In this document: one piece after another, positions 25,746-34,514 of the stretch
How positions within the stretch are numbered: the stretch's first letter is position 1
How the letters are laid out: each line of letters starts with the position of its first letter
NCBI RefSeq assembly: GCF_000235605.1
Contig: NC_016584.1
Coordinates: forward strand, 1,228,001 to 1,292,000
DNA: 64,000 bases
Direction: 5' to 3'
DNA from: Desulfosporosinus orientis DSM 765
GTDB taxonomy: Bacteria > Bacillota > Desulfitobacteriia > Desulfitobacteriales > Desulfitobacteriaceae
Program-made: the position numbers and the translations under genes
The notes under the pieces: model-generated
Told to the model about the DNA's origin: nothing
The model's database searches: none
Seen by the model: the letters and a program-made list of their open reading frames with translations, nothing else

Positions 25746-25913
25746 GGGTTGAGATTAAAGCAATATTGGCCAACCTTTTTGAAGGATGTTTAGAAAATAA
25801 ACAGTAGGGACCTTCCATCTATAAAAAGGGAGAGCAATATAAAAACTTAAAAATTAGTTAAAAAACACAGAAGAACTTCTAAGTAATTGAATTTAATTTT
25901 ATAAGTAGACTGT

Positions 25914-25943
25914 AAAAAAGCATTCTTTTTAGGATGCTTTTTT
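25914..25943 (+). terminator. Terminator after the ACT-domain gene
   Basis: Stem of AAAAAAGCATTC with GGATGCTTTTTT around a 6-base loop; the last arm supplies the T run. Confidence 0.85.
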
Positions 25944-26016
25944 AATTTTTAAGCAAAGGATTAAAGGTTCTGGAGGAGTACCCTAGTTGTTTTAGTAACC
26001 TGACAGGCTATAAAGC

Positions 26017-26032
26017 TGGCATGAATATTGCA
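26017..26032 (+). promoter_or_regulatory. Sigma-54 promoter of the second beta-oxidation operon
   Basis: TGGCATGAATATTGCA, GG-N10-GC. It lies 106 bases before the hydratase start. No copy of either activator motif seen elsewhere in the window is present in the 393-base gap; besides the terminator and this promoter I see nothing else there. Confidence 0.83.
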
Positions 26033-26138
26033 ATTGATATATTCAGAATATTTAATCAATATAAAACAGTTTTGAAGGGTAGGCGGAGGTGAAACGGAGA
26101 AGTAGTCATGCGCGAGGTGTAATAGGGAGGGAATAGAA

Positions 26139-26918
26139 TTGAACTATGAAACAATTATTGTTGAGAATGAAGATGGAATTGCTATAGTCACTCTCAACCG
26201 TCCGGAAGTACTTAATGCACTAAGTAGTCAAGTTTTTAACGAGCTAGCCGACGCGGCATTGACTCTAGAAAATGATGACTCAGTTCGTGCTGTGATTATC
26301 ACTGGAGGGGAAAAGGTATTTGCCGCAGGGGCAGACGTAAAACAACTGGCTTCTCTAAGTGCAGTAGATGTAGCTACAAGTATCAGACCCTCAAGGAAAG
26401 CGTTCAATCTGCTGGAAACTATGAAAACGCCCGTCATCGCTGCCATTGCCGGCTATGCCTTGGGAGGCGGGTGTGAACTTGCGTTGACGACGGACATTCG
26501 AATAGCTGCTGACACCGCTCAATTTGGCTTTCCAGAAATAAAGCTGGGGATTTTTCCTGGAGGGGGCGGAACCCAACGTCTTCCCAGACTTATTGGTGCC
26601 GGTAAGGCCAAGGAATTAATTTTCGGCGGGGATATTATTAATGCTGAAGAAGCCTTGAGAATTGGTCTTGTCAATAAAGTCGTGCCTGTTTCCGAACTCA
26701 TGTTGGAAGCTAAAAAAATGGCTAAGAAATTTGTAGCCCGTGGAGCTGTCGCTCTACAGTTAGCAAAATCCTGTATCAACGAAGGACTGCAAATGGAGTT
26801 GGAAATGGGCTTGCAATATGAGCATAAATGCTTCTCGTTATTGTTTGCAACTGAGGATCAGAAAGAAGGCATAACGGCTTTTATTGAAAAACGCAAACCA
26901 AATTTTAAAGGTAAATAA
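26139..26918 (+). CDS. Enoyl-CoA hydratase (crotonase)
   Basis: TTG start with GGGAGG upstream; 259 residues. The oxyanion segment FAAGADVKQL and both catalytic glutamates E113 (GGGCELAL) and E133 (GFPEIKLG) are present, so this is a standard hydratase of the crotonyl-CoA type. First gene of a five-gene fatty-acyl-CoA degradation operon behind a sigma-54 promoter. Substrates are probably straight-chain enoyl-CoAs, such as those from pimeloyl-CoA. Confidence 0.93.
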   Translation: MNYETIIVENEDGIAIVTLNRPEVLNALSSQVFNELADAALTLENDDSVRAVIITGGEKVFAAGADVKQLASLSAVDVATSIRPSRKAFNLLETMKTPVIAAIAGYALGGGCELALTTDIRIAADTAQFGFPEIKLGIFPGGGGTQRLPRLIGAGKAKELIFGGDIINAEEALRIGLVNKVVPVSELMLEAKKMAKKFVARGAVALQLAKSCINEGLQMELEMGLQYEHKCFSLLFATEDQKEGITAFIEKRKPNFKGK

Positions 26919-26941
26919 GGTCAATTGAGGAGGTAATTAAA

Positions 26942-27808
26942 ATGAACATAGAAGATATTAAAAATATATGCATTATAGGTGCCGGCAATATGGGGCACCA
27001 AATAGCTGTGTGTTGCGTCTTGGCCGGTTACAAAGTGACCTGTACAGATATTAGCCAAGAAATGTTGGCTAAAGCAGAAGCCTTTGCAAAATCCTATTTG
27101 CCTGAGCGGGTTACTAAAGGGAAACTGAGCCAGGAACAGGCAGACATGGCTTTAGACAATCTTTGTTTTACTCCGAGTTTAGAGGAAGCAGCCGGAGGAG
27201 CTGATTATATTATCGAGGCTGCCGTTGAGAAAATGGCTATTAAGCGAAAGCTCTTTGCTGATTTAGACCGAATTGCACCTCCTCAGGCAATCTTAGCGAC
27301 TAACAGCTCCTATATTGTCAGCTCACAAATAGCTGATGCTACAAAGCGTCCCGATAAGGTTTGCAACATGCACTTTTTTAACCCGGCTTTGGTCATGAAA
27401 TTGGTCGAAGTCGTGCAAGGACCTCATACTTCTGAAGAAACTGCCCAAATAACCATGGATTTGTGTGCCAAGCTTGGTAAAAGGGCAGTTTGGCTTAAGA
27501 AAGAAATTTATGGTTTCCTAGTTAACAGGATATTATCTGCACTTTCTCAAGAAGCATTGTATCTCGCCGAAATGGGTATTGCCACTCCGGAAGAAATTGA
27601 TATTGCCGTAACAAATGCTCTGGGTCATCCCATGGGCCCCTTCCGTTTAATGGATTTAACCGGCATTGATCTTACCTACTACCGCACCATGGAACGCTAT
27701 CAGAATAGTCGTGATCCAAAACTTAAGCCCTCACCTTTGGTTGTTGAGAGATTTATCAAGGGTGAATGGGGCAAGAAAACCAAAAAAGGCTTTTACTCAT
27801 ACGAGTGA
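26942..27808 (+). CDS. 3-hydroxybutyryl-CoA dehydrogenase
   Basis: It has 288 residues with GAGNMG at the N-terminus, the HFFNPALVMKLVEVV motif and NALGHPMGPFRLMDLTGID in the C-terminal domain. AGGAGG site six bases before ATG. Nearly the same protein is encoded at the end of the first ring-degradation operon, with identical blocks through most of the length; the two form a recent paralogous pair. It oxidises 3-hydroxyacyl-CoA between the hydratase and thiolase of this operon. Confidence 0.94.
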   Translation: MNIEDIKNICIIGAGNMGHQIAVCCVLAGYKVTCTDISQEMLAKAEAFAKSYLPERVTKGKLSQEQADMALDNLCFTPSLEEAAGGADYIIEAAVEKMAIKRKLFADLDRIAPPQAILATNSSYIVSSQIADATKRPDKVCNMHFFNPALVMKLVEVVQGPHTSEETAQITMDLCAKLGKRAVWLKKEIYGFLVNRILSALSQEALYLAEMGIATPEEIDIAVTNALGHPMGPFRLMDLTGIDLTYYRTMERYQNSRDPKLKPSPLVVERFIKGEWGKKTKKGFYSYE

Positions 27809-27838
27809 AATTCGCATTTAGATTTTAGGGGGGTTAGG

Positions 27839-29032
27839 ATGCAAGAGGCAGTTATCGTTGAAGGTGTACGCACTCCGATTGGTAGAGTAGGTGGTACGTT
27901 GAAACAAGTTGAGGTAGATTACTTGGCGGCCAAGGTGATCAGGGAAGTGCTTAGTCGTAGCGGTATTCCGGGTCAGACGGTGGACGAGGTTATCTTAGGT
28001 CATACCAAACAAAGCTCAGATAACCCTAATGTAGCCCGTTTAGCCTTATTAAGAGCAGAAATGCCTGAAGACATACCGGGATATACGGTACATCGTCAGT
28101 GTGGATCCGCCCTAACTGCCGTTAATAATGCAGTTATTTCAATTTGGGCAGGGGTTTCAGAGCTTATTTTGGCAGGCGGCGCAGAAAGCATGAGTACTGC
28201 TCCCTACTATCTGAGGAACGCACGTTACGGATATAGGATGGGAAACGCTGAAATTCTGGACTCTAATACAGAAAGTCAACCTCGTTGCCAGCCTATGGAA
28301 CAGTATGGACATTTGACTATGGGAATGACCGCAGAGAACTTGGCGGTGAAGTATACTATCAGCCGCCAAGAACAAGATGAGTTTTCGCTGCAGAGTCAAA
28401 AACGGGCTTTGCACGCCATTGAGACAGGGGTGTTCAAAAAAGAAATTGTTCCTTACGAAGTAAAAGAGAAAAAGACGATTAAATTATTCGATACCGATGA
28501 GCATCCACGTGTAACTAGTAGGGCGCAGTTAGAAAAATTAGCCCCTGTCTTCAAAGAAGGCGGAACGGTGACGGCGGGCAATTCAAGCGGGCGCAATGAT
28601 GGAGCGGCAGTCGTGCTGATCACAACCCCTGAAAAAGCTCAATCATTTGGGTTAAAACCTATTGCCAAAATTATTGGTATAGGAGCGAAAGGAGTACCCC
28701 CTCAATACATGGGTATCGGACCGGTTCCGGCAACGCACGCAGCGCTTAAAATGGCTGGATTAACGTTAGAGCAGATTGATTTAATTGAGCTGAATGAGGC
28801 CTTTGCAGCTCAGTCTTTAGCTGTGGTTAAGGAGCTGGGACGTGATTTAGCCAAAACCAACGTAAATGGTGGCGCTATTGCTCTTGGGCATCCGTTAGGT
28901 GCAACCGGTGCGATCATTTTAATCAAATTAATCAATGAATTGAAGCGCACAGGGAAGAAATATGGCTTAGCAACCATGTGTATCGGTGGTGGTCAAGGTA
29001 TTTCAACAGTTGTTGAGAACTTAGCTTACTAG
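27839..29032 (+). CDS. Thiolase (acetyl-CoA C-acetyltransferase/acyltransferase)
   Basis: It has 397 residues with the nucleophile in VHRQCGSALTAV, NEAFAAQSLAVV, ALGHPLGATG and CIGGGQG. RBS GGGGGG. Follows the dehydrogenase by 30 bases. Paralogue of the thiolase in the first operon. It cleaves 3-ketoacyl-CoA, giving acetyl-CoA. Confidence 0.94.
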   Translation: MQEAVIVEGVRTPIGRVGGTLKQVEVDYLAAKVIREVLSRSGIPGQTVDEVILGHTKQSSDNPNVARLALLRAEMPEDIPGYTVHRQCGSALTAVNNAVISIWAGVSELILAGGAESMSTAPYYLRNARYGYRMGNAEILDSNTESQPRCQPMEQYGHLTMGMTAENLAVKYTISRQEQDEFSLQSQKRALHAIETGVFKKEIVPYEVKEKKTIKLFDTDEHPRVTSRAQLEKLAPVFKEGGTVTAGNSSGRNDGAAVVLITTPEKAQSFGLKPIAKIIGIGAKGVPPQYMGIGPVPATHAALKMAGLTLEQIDLIELNEAFAAQSLAVVKELGRDLAKTNVNGGAIALGHPLGATGAIILIKLINELKRTGKKYGLATMCIGGGQGISTVVENLAY

Positions 29033-29109
29033 ATTCAAGAGAGAACTAATGCCTGGTTTCTCGATCAAAGGTACTGTGTTCACAATCAACTTTAAGAGGA
29101 GGAAGAAAA

Positions 29110-30933
29110 TTGGAATACAGATACAATATGCGTGACTTAAAGTTTATTTTAAAAGAATGGTTGCCGACTGAAGAAGTGTTAAGCTTTGACCGCTTCAAGG
29201 ATATATACAGTATCGACGATGTTGATTCGATTCTAACCGAAGCTTATAAAGTGGCCCGTGAGGTCGTAAGCCCTATTAATGCTCAAGGAGATAAGAATCC
29301 AGTTAAATTCGAAAATGGTGTGGTTACCAGTCCTCCGGGATATAAAGAAGTCTTTCAATTTATCCAGAAAAATGGTTGGGGTTCCAGCAGCGAGTGCATC
29401 GAACTTGAAAGCGGAATGCCGTTAATGTTGTTCAAAGCAGCTAATGAACCAATGGTGGCTGCTTGTCCTGCAATGGGTTCTAACATCAAGCTCACTACCG
29501 GCGCAGCTAATCTGATCATTGATTTCGGGACCGAGGCTGATAAATCAAGATTCCTGCCTAAGATGCTTAGCGGAGATTGGCAGGGAACCATGAATTTGAC
29601 AGAACCCTCAGCCGGATCGGATGTGGGAGATGCGTTGACAAAATCATATCCTACGGATGATCCACGAATTTGGAAAATTAAAGGGACTAAAATGTTTATT
29701 ACTGCTGGGGATGGTTCAATCTGTGAGAACACCATTCATATGGTACTGGCGCGTCCGCCCCAGGGAACAAAAGGTTCTGCCGGGTTAGGTCTTTATATTG
29801 TACCTAAAGTCTGGGTTGATGAGGATGGCAGTCTTGGAAAGCCCAACGATGTTGCCACCATTGCCGTCGAACATAAGATGGGACTTAATGGTTCGGCAAC
29901 TTGTATGTTGAATTTTGGGGAAAACGACGGATGCTATGGAATTATGTTGGGATCAGCACCTGATGAAATGGGTCGATCCAAAGGATTAGCCATGATGTTT
30001 AACATGATGAACGAATCCCGCATTGGCACCGGGCATAATGCCAATAATCAAGCCTCTGAGGCCTATGCTTTAGCATCACAATACACCTCCGACCGCATTC
30101 AGGGCTATATCAAAGGCGAGAGAGTACCCATCATTAAGCATGCGGATGTGAGAAGGATGCTTATGGACATGAAAGCTCATACCGAAGGCATAAGGGCTAT
30201 GATTTATAAAGGATTTTATTGCCTGGATGTGGCCAATAACTCTAAGGATAAGGAAAAAGCCAAGGAGTGTGCAGACATAGCTGCCATATTGACTCCGCTG
30301 ATCAAATGTTATGGAAGTGAAAGCGCTGCTTTGATGACAGCTGAAGCTATTCAATGTCTTGGTGGTGTTGGCTACACAAAGGAGTATCCCGTTGAGCAAT
30401 ATCTGCGAGACTCAAAGATTTTAACCATCTGGGAAGGTACCTCTTTTATTCATGCTAACGATCTTGTCGGGCGAAAAATGACTATGAAGAACGGCAAACC
30501 CTTCAAGATGTGGATGGGAAGCATAAAGAATTTCATAGATTCAAACAAAAACGCTGCAGGGCTTGAAAAGGAATTTGGAACTCTCGCACGAGCCTACCAA
30601 GCTGCGGAAGAAGTTTGGCAGACTATCGGATCATGGCAAGCAGAAAAGGATAAAAAACGTGAATTGATCAACCTATATGCTCTGAGAACTTTGTTCGTTT
30701 TTGCCCAATTATACGTGGCCATGTGTTTGATTGATCAGGCAGTTGTGGCGAGTAAGAACCTGGCGGGTTTAAATGAAGATCATTTTGATCTTAACTTTTA
30801 CAAGGGTAAAGTGGCCAGCGCGCGTTACTATGTTAACAACTCGCTACCCAATGTGTTCACTGTCGCTGAACTCATCAAAAATGCCGATGATACTGTCCTT
30901 GAAGTTCCAGAAGAAGTCTTAATTGTCGGCTGA
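29110..30933 (+). CDS. Acyl-CoA dehydrogenase, long DmdC/FadE-like type
   Basis: TTG start behind AGGAGGAA; 607 residues, about 220 longer than ordinary acyl-CoA dehydrogenases. It contains an N-terminal extension typical of the class, MNLTEPSAGSDVG, CLGGVGYTKEYPVEQYLRD and the catalytic Glu in IWEGTSFIHANDLVGRKM. A C-terminal helical domain (about 475-605) corresponds to the acyl-CoA dehydrogenase C-terminal-like region seen in the 3-methylmercaptopropionyl-CoA dehydrogenase (DmdC) class. In this operon a dicarboxyl-CoA or long-chain acyl-CoA substrate is plausible. Confidence 0.9.
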   Translation: MEYRYNMRDLKFILKEWLPTEEVLSFDRFKDIYSIDDVDSILTEAYKVAREVVSPINAQGDKNPVKFENGVVTSPPGYKEVFQFIQKNGWGSSSECIELESGMPLMLFKAANEPMVAACPAMGSNIKLTTGAANLIIDFGTEADKSRFLPKMLSGDWQGTMNLTEPSAGSDVGDALTKSYPTDDPRIWKIKGTKMFITAGDGSICENTIHMVLARPPQGTKGSAGLGLYIVPKVWVDEDGSLGKPNDVATIAVEHKMGLNGSATCMLNFGENDGCYGIMLGSAPDEMGRSKGLAMMFNMMNESRIGTGHNANNQASEAYALASQYTSDRIQGYIKGERVPIIKHADVRRMLMDMKAHTEGIRAMIYKGFYCLDVANNSKDKEKAKECADIAAILTPLIKCYGSESAALMTAEAIQCLGGVGYTKEYPVEQYLRDSKILTIWEGTSFIHANDLVGRKMTMKNGKPFKMWMGSIKNFIDSNKNAAGLEKEFGTLARAYQAAEEVWQTIGSWQAEKDKKRELINLYALRTLFVFAQLYVAMCLIDQAVVASKNLAGLNEDHFDLNFYKGKVASARYYVNNSLPNVFTVAELIKNADDTVLEVPEEVLIVG

Positions 30934-30965
30934 TTTATGAAGAAATCATATTCGGAGGGAATTAC

Positions 30966-32162
30966 ATGAGGGAAATTTATTTGGTCGAAAGTGTTCGAAC
31001 GGGAATAGCCAAGGCGGGTAAATCCTCTTGGTTTACTAACTTAAGAGCAGATGATATGGCTGCTTTAGTTATGAATGAGTTGATGCTTAGAGCTGGGCTG
31101 GAAGACAAAAAACAAGAACTTGACGGGGTTATAATGGGCGGAACAGCACTTATCAATGACATGGCTGGAAATATCGGCCGCTATGCCACAATTATGGCGG
31201 GGTTTCCTTACAGTGTGCCGGGCTGTACAGTCGATCGCTTCTGCTCATCAGGAGTACAAACAATTTTTAACGCTGTCGCCGAAATTAACATGGGTTGGGG
31301 ATCCGAGTTGATTATTGCCGGTGGGGTTCAACACATGACTCATGTACCAATGGGAACAGGAAGCCTTCCTAACCCGCGTTTCAATGAGTTTACAGATATG
31401 AATGCCAGCAGCATGGGCTGGACCGCTGAAATGGTAGCCCGCAAGTATGGAGTTAGCCGTGAAAAGCAGGATTTAATGGCTTACGAAAGCCATGCTAAGG
31501 CCCATAAAGCGACAATGGAGGGCTTGTTTAAGGATGAAATTCTTCCTATCGAAGTAGAAGCCCCTCAGAAGGATGGGTCTACGCAGAAAATTGTGGTTGA
31601 TAAGGATCAAGGAATTAGACCAGAGACGACCTTGGGCTCACTAGCTAAACTGGAACCAGTCTTTTTGAAGGATGAGTTGTCCACAGTAACAGCGGGTAAC
31701 TCCAGTCAGACGAACGATGCAGCTGCAGTGGTGTTGGTTGCCAGCAAGGAAAAATGCCAGGAACTAGGCTTAAAGCCAAAGATGAAGTTGATCGGCTATA
31801 AAGCCATTGGAGTTGACCCAGCTTATATGGGAATAGGTCCTAGTATTGCCATACCTCTGGCTTTGAAACAAGCGGGTTTGACCATTGATCAAATTGACTT
31901 ATGGGAGATCAATGAAGCTTTTGCCGCCCAGGCAGTTTACTGTACGGAAGTATTAGGTATAAGAAATCATCCGTGCCTGAATCCCCGGGGCAGCGGAATA
32001 TCTCTGGGACATCCCCTGGGGTGTACCGGTGCCCGTATAGCAACAACGATTATGCATGAAATGCCCTATTATGGGGCCAAGTATGCCGTTGAGTCAATGT
32101 GCGTTGGGCACGGACAGGGTGTAGCGGCAGTATGGGAGTGGGTCGGAGACAGCCCTTTCTAG
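30966..32162 (+). CDS. Acetyl-CoA acyltransferase (FadA-type thiolase)
   Basis: It has 398 residues. Nucleophile in VDRFCSSGVQTI, which differs from the VHRQC of the other two thiolases here and follows the FadA pattern; HPLGCTG and CVGHGQG complete the active site. RBS GGAGGG. Last gene of the five-gene operon. Having two dissimilar thiolases in one operon suggests different chain lengths or a branched or dicarboxylic intermediate. Confidence 0.92.
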   Translation: MREIYLVESVRTGIAKAGKSSWFTNLRADDMAALVMNELMLRAGLEDKKQELDGVIMGGTALINDMAGNIGRYATIMAGFPYSVPGCTVDRFCSSGVQTIFNAVAEINMGWGSELIIAGGVQHMTHVPMGTGSLPNPRFNEFTDMNASSMGWTAEMVARKYGVSREKQDLMAYESHAKAHKATMEGLFKDEILPIEVEAPQKDGSTQKIVVDKDQGIRPETTLGSLAKLEPVFLKDELSTVTAGNSSQTNDAAAVVLVASKEKCQELGLKPKMKLIGYKAIGVDPAYMGIGPSIAIPLALKQAGLTIDQIDLWEINEAFAAQAVYCTEVLGIRNHPCLNPRGSGISLGHPLGCTGARIATTIMHEMPYYGAKYAVESMCVGHGQGVAAVWEWVGDSPF

Positions 32163-32171
32163 GGATGTTAT

Positions 32172-32199
32172 TTAGGCACCCTCTATTCAGGGTGCCTAA
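32172..32199. terminator. Hairpin after the second beta-oxidation operon
   Basis: Perfect 11-bp stem TTAGGCACCCT/AGGGTGCCTAA with a 6-base loop; no T run follows on the plus strand, so it may stabilise the transcript end or need help to terminate. Confidence 0.55.
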
Positions 32200-32409
32200 A
32201 AAAGCTTCTTCATTGTGTAAAAAAGACACAGTTGGAGAGATAGGAATCAAGTACATTGGTTATACACTACACCCCCAATATTCTGTCATGAGGTTAATTT
32301 ACTTCTTTATTTTGAAAAGATTAACGTTCCCTTGATACATTAATTTGAGAAAAATGAAGATATTCATCTAAGGAAAATCTAGATTTTAATTTTATTGCAA
32401 TTGCGGGTT

Positions 32410-32469
32410 TTGTGTAATTTTTACACAAGTTATTGCTTAATGAGGATTAATTGTCTTAAATTTACACAA
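32410..32469. promoter_or_regulatory. Tandem candidate activator sites of a second type
   Basis: Perfect inverted repeat TTGTGTAA-TTT-TTACACAA, then 41 bp further on TTGTCTTA-AAT-TTACACAA with the same geometry and two mismatches. They lie about 190-250 bp upstream of a sigma-54-like promoter, in a 741-base gap that otherwise holds only a hairpin and the promoter. The two arms suggest binding by a dimer, most simply the PAS activator encoded behind this transporter block. Confidence 0.6.
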
Positions 32470-32656
32470 AAGTTAGTTAATAGTACTTTAAGATTATGAT
32501 TTGGAAAATGAAATCTTTCCAAAATACAGAGGTAGAACGATCCTTTTAGCCTTCTAAGACTAGAAATAGCATGAAAGTCAGTCAATACTTAGCAATTATT
32601 ATCTGAAAATATATACATTATATTAGATAAAAAACTTTCTAAATATTCAATAATTA

Positions 32657-32672
32657 TGGCATGGTTCTTGTA
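32657..32672 (+). promoter_or_regulatory. Sigma-54-like promoter, -12 box TTGT
   Basis: TGGCATGGTTCTTGTA has the correct spacing and a good -24 box but GT instead of GC at -12. It lies 231 bases before the symporter start. Confidence 0.55.
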
Positions 32673-32903
32673 TTAATAAAGTATATAAGTTTTTTACCTG
32701 CTGTCCTTTTTAAAAATTATGTATAGGCAGTTGTTGACCTACAAAGGAATTGAAGGTGGTGGTGTGTTAAAGACTGGGATTTTTAAGACAATGAGAGGGG
32801 TGATGTTATTGGTAAAATGTAATTAGTTTACGGATTTATTTTGTGATTAAATCTTTAAATTAGTGTGAGTATACACAAATTGTATCAAAAAGGGGGAATA
32901 CTG

Positions 32904-34349
32904 ATGATAGCTTTGTGCGTATTGTTTTATTTTGCTTTAACTGCGGGCATTGGTATATATATGGTAAGGCAGAAGAGCAATGTTGCAGAATTCTTTGTGG
33001 CAAAAAAAGGTTTAACAGCTGGTCTAATTATTCCACTTTTGTTTGCCGAATTGATTGCTGGCGCAGGTACGGTGGGTAACGCAGCTACTGCTTTTAAAAT
33101 AGGAATTTCGTCGGTCTGGGTAAACTGGGGAATGAGTATTGGTTGTTTATTTGTATTTTATTTGGCAGGTAAAATATATCTCGCTTTTTCTAAAAAATAT
33201 TCCGCAATGTCTGTACCACAGATATACATGCATAGGTTTGACAGTAAGACTAGGTCTGTAATGATGATCATACTGGTAGCGGTATATTTGATAATATTTG
33301 CACAACAACCAGTGGCAGCGGCTGGAATACTGGGCCCACTTTTAGGCGTGAATAAGATCATGATTGGATGGATAGTTGGTGCAATTTTCATTTTTCTTAC
33401 CATAACGGGAGGAATGAAAGGTCTGGCTTGGATGAATGTTCTGCATTCCTTTGTGATGTATCTAGGATTAGGAATAGTATGCGTTGTAGCAGTTACTGCT
33501 GCCGGCGGTATAGAGCATATGCAAGCAGCGCTTCCTGCAAAAATGTTTACGTTCAACCAGCCAGATGTGCTTACGGTAGTTGGGTGGGTATTAGGTACTG
33601 CTTTGTCGTTTTTTGCTGCCTCCACTGTGGTGGTAGTTCTGTTCGGTTCTAAAAGCCAAACTGCCGCAAGAAACGGTATTTTATGGGCTTCGGGATTGGT
33701 ATTAATCTTTGCCTTGTTCCCGGCATTGATCGGTATGGCTGGTAAGGTTATGGTGCCTACAGCATCGGCTAATAGTATTCTTTATGTTGTAGCGAATAAA
33801 TTAGGTCCAGTCTATGCTGTAATGGCTTCAATGGGTATTTTGGCAGCAATTCTGTCAACGGCTCCGGCTTTGTTACTAATAAGCACAACAATGCTTACTC
33901 AAGATATGGTTCGTGTACTTAAGCCGGGTATTTCCGAAAAAGAGGAAATGAAATGGGCCAGGATTTTTGCCATTACCCTAGGTCTAGTAGCTACTTACTT
34001 TGGCATGCAGTCTACATCGATTCTTGCTCAGATGGCTGGTGCTTTTCAGATTCGGGCAGTAGCCGGGGTGGTGCTGTTGGTGGCCATATTCTGGCCACGT
34101 GTTGACAGTAGGGCGGCATTTTGGTCGATGTTATTAGGTGGGACAGTAGCAGCAGTATGGCATTTTGCGGGTAACCTATATTGTACTTCGTTATATCCGT
34201 CCCTAGCAGTCGGAGTTCCTATACTTGTGATTCTAACTTTAATGGCTAAAAAACCGATTGCAGATGGACACGAAAAATATGTATTAGCTCTTGAGGAATT
34301 AGAAAAAGAAGGCTTAGAGGAACAGAATAAGCCAACAATCGCCAACTAA
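32904..34349 (+). CDS. Sodium:solute symporter (SSS family)
   Basis: Start set at the ATG behind AAAAGGGGGAA, giving 481 residues; a GTG 13 codons earlier would swallow that site. About 13 membrane helices; SSS landmarks are EFFVAKKGL after helix 1, GGMKGLAWMNVLHS and the STAPALLLISTTMLTQDMVR segment corresponding to the sodium-site serines. Distinct from the other symporter in the window and lacking a small partner gene. It probably imports the acid handled by the CoA-transferase that follows. Confidence 0.92.
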   Translation: MIALCVLFYFALTAGIGIYMVRQKSNVAEFFVAKKGLTAGLIIPLLFAELIAGAGTVGNAATAFKIGISSVWVNWGMSIGCLFVFYLAGKIYLAFSKKYSAMSVPQIYMHRFDSKTRSVMMIILVAVYLIIFAQQPVAAAGILGPLLGVNKIMIGWIVGAIFIFLTITGGMKGLAWMNVLHSFVMYLGLGIVCVVAVTAAGGIEHMQAALPAKMFTFNQPDVLTVVGWVLGTALSFFAASTVVVVLFGSKSQTAARNGILWASGLVLIFALFPALIGMAGKVMVPTASANSILYVVANKLGPVYAVMASMGILAAILSTAPALLLISTTMLTQDMVRVLKPGISEKEEMKWARIFAITLGLVATYFGMQSTSILAQMAGAFQIRAVAGVVLLVAIFWPRVDSRAAFWSMLLGGTVAAVWHFAGNLYCTSLYPSLAVGVPILVILTLMAKKPIADGHEKYVLALEELEKEGLEEQNKPTIAN

Positions 34350-34514
34350 TTTTATAGAATCTCAGTATAACATTCATTTGATAGGCTATTTGATCCCTAG
34401 GTTTATTCTTGGCAACACAACCTTATAGGTAATAATGATTATGCTGTGTAATTAGTACAGTTTTGGAACGAACCTACTTAAGACCGGTCTAAACTATAAA
34501 GGAGGTAGAAAAAA

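Noticed and set aside
34481-34490. Palindrome AGACCGGTCT just upstream of the second CoA-transferase
   Set aside because: Only 10 bp, single copy, lies in the leader close to the ribosome site; not enough to call an operator.
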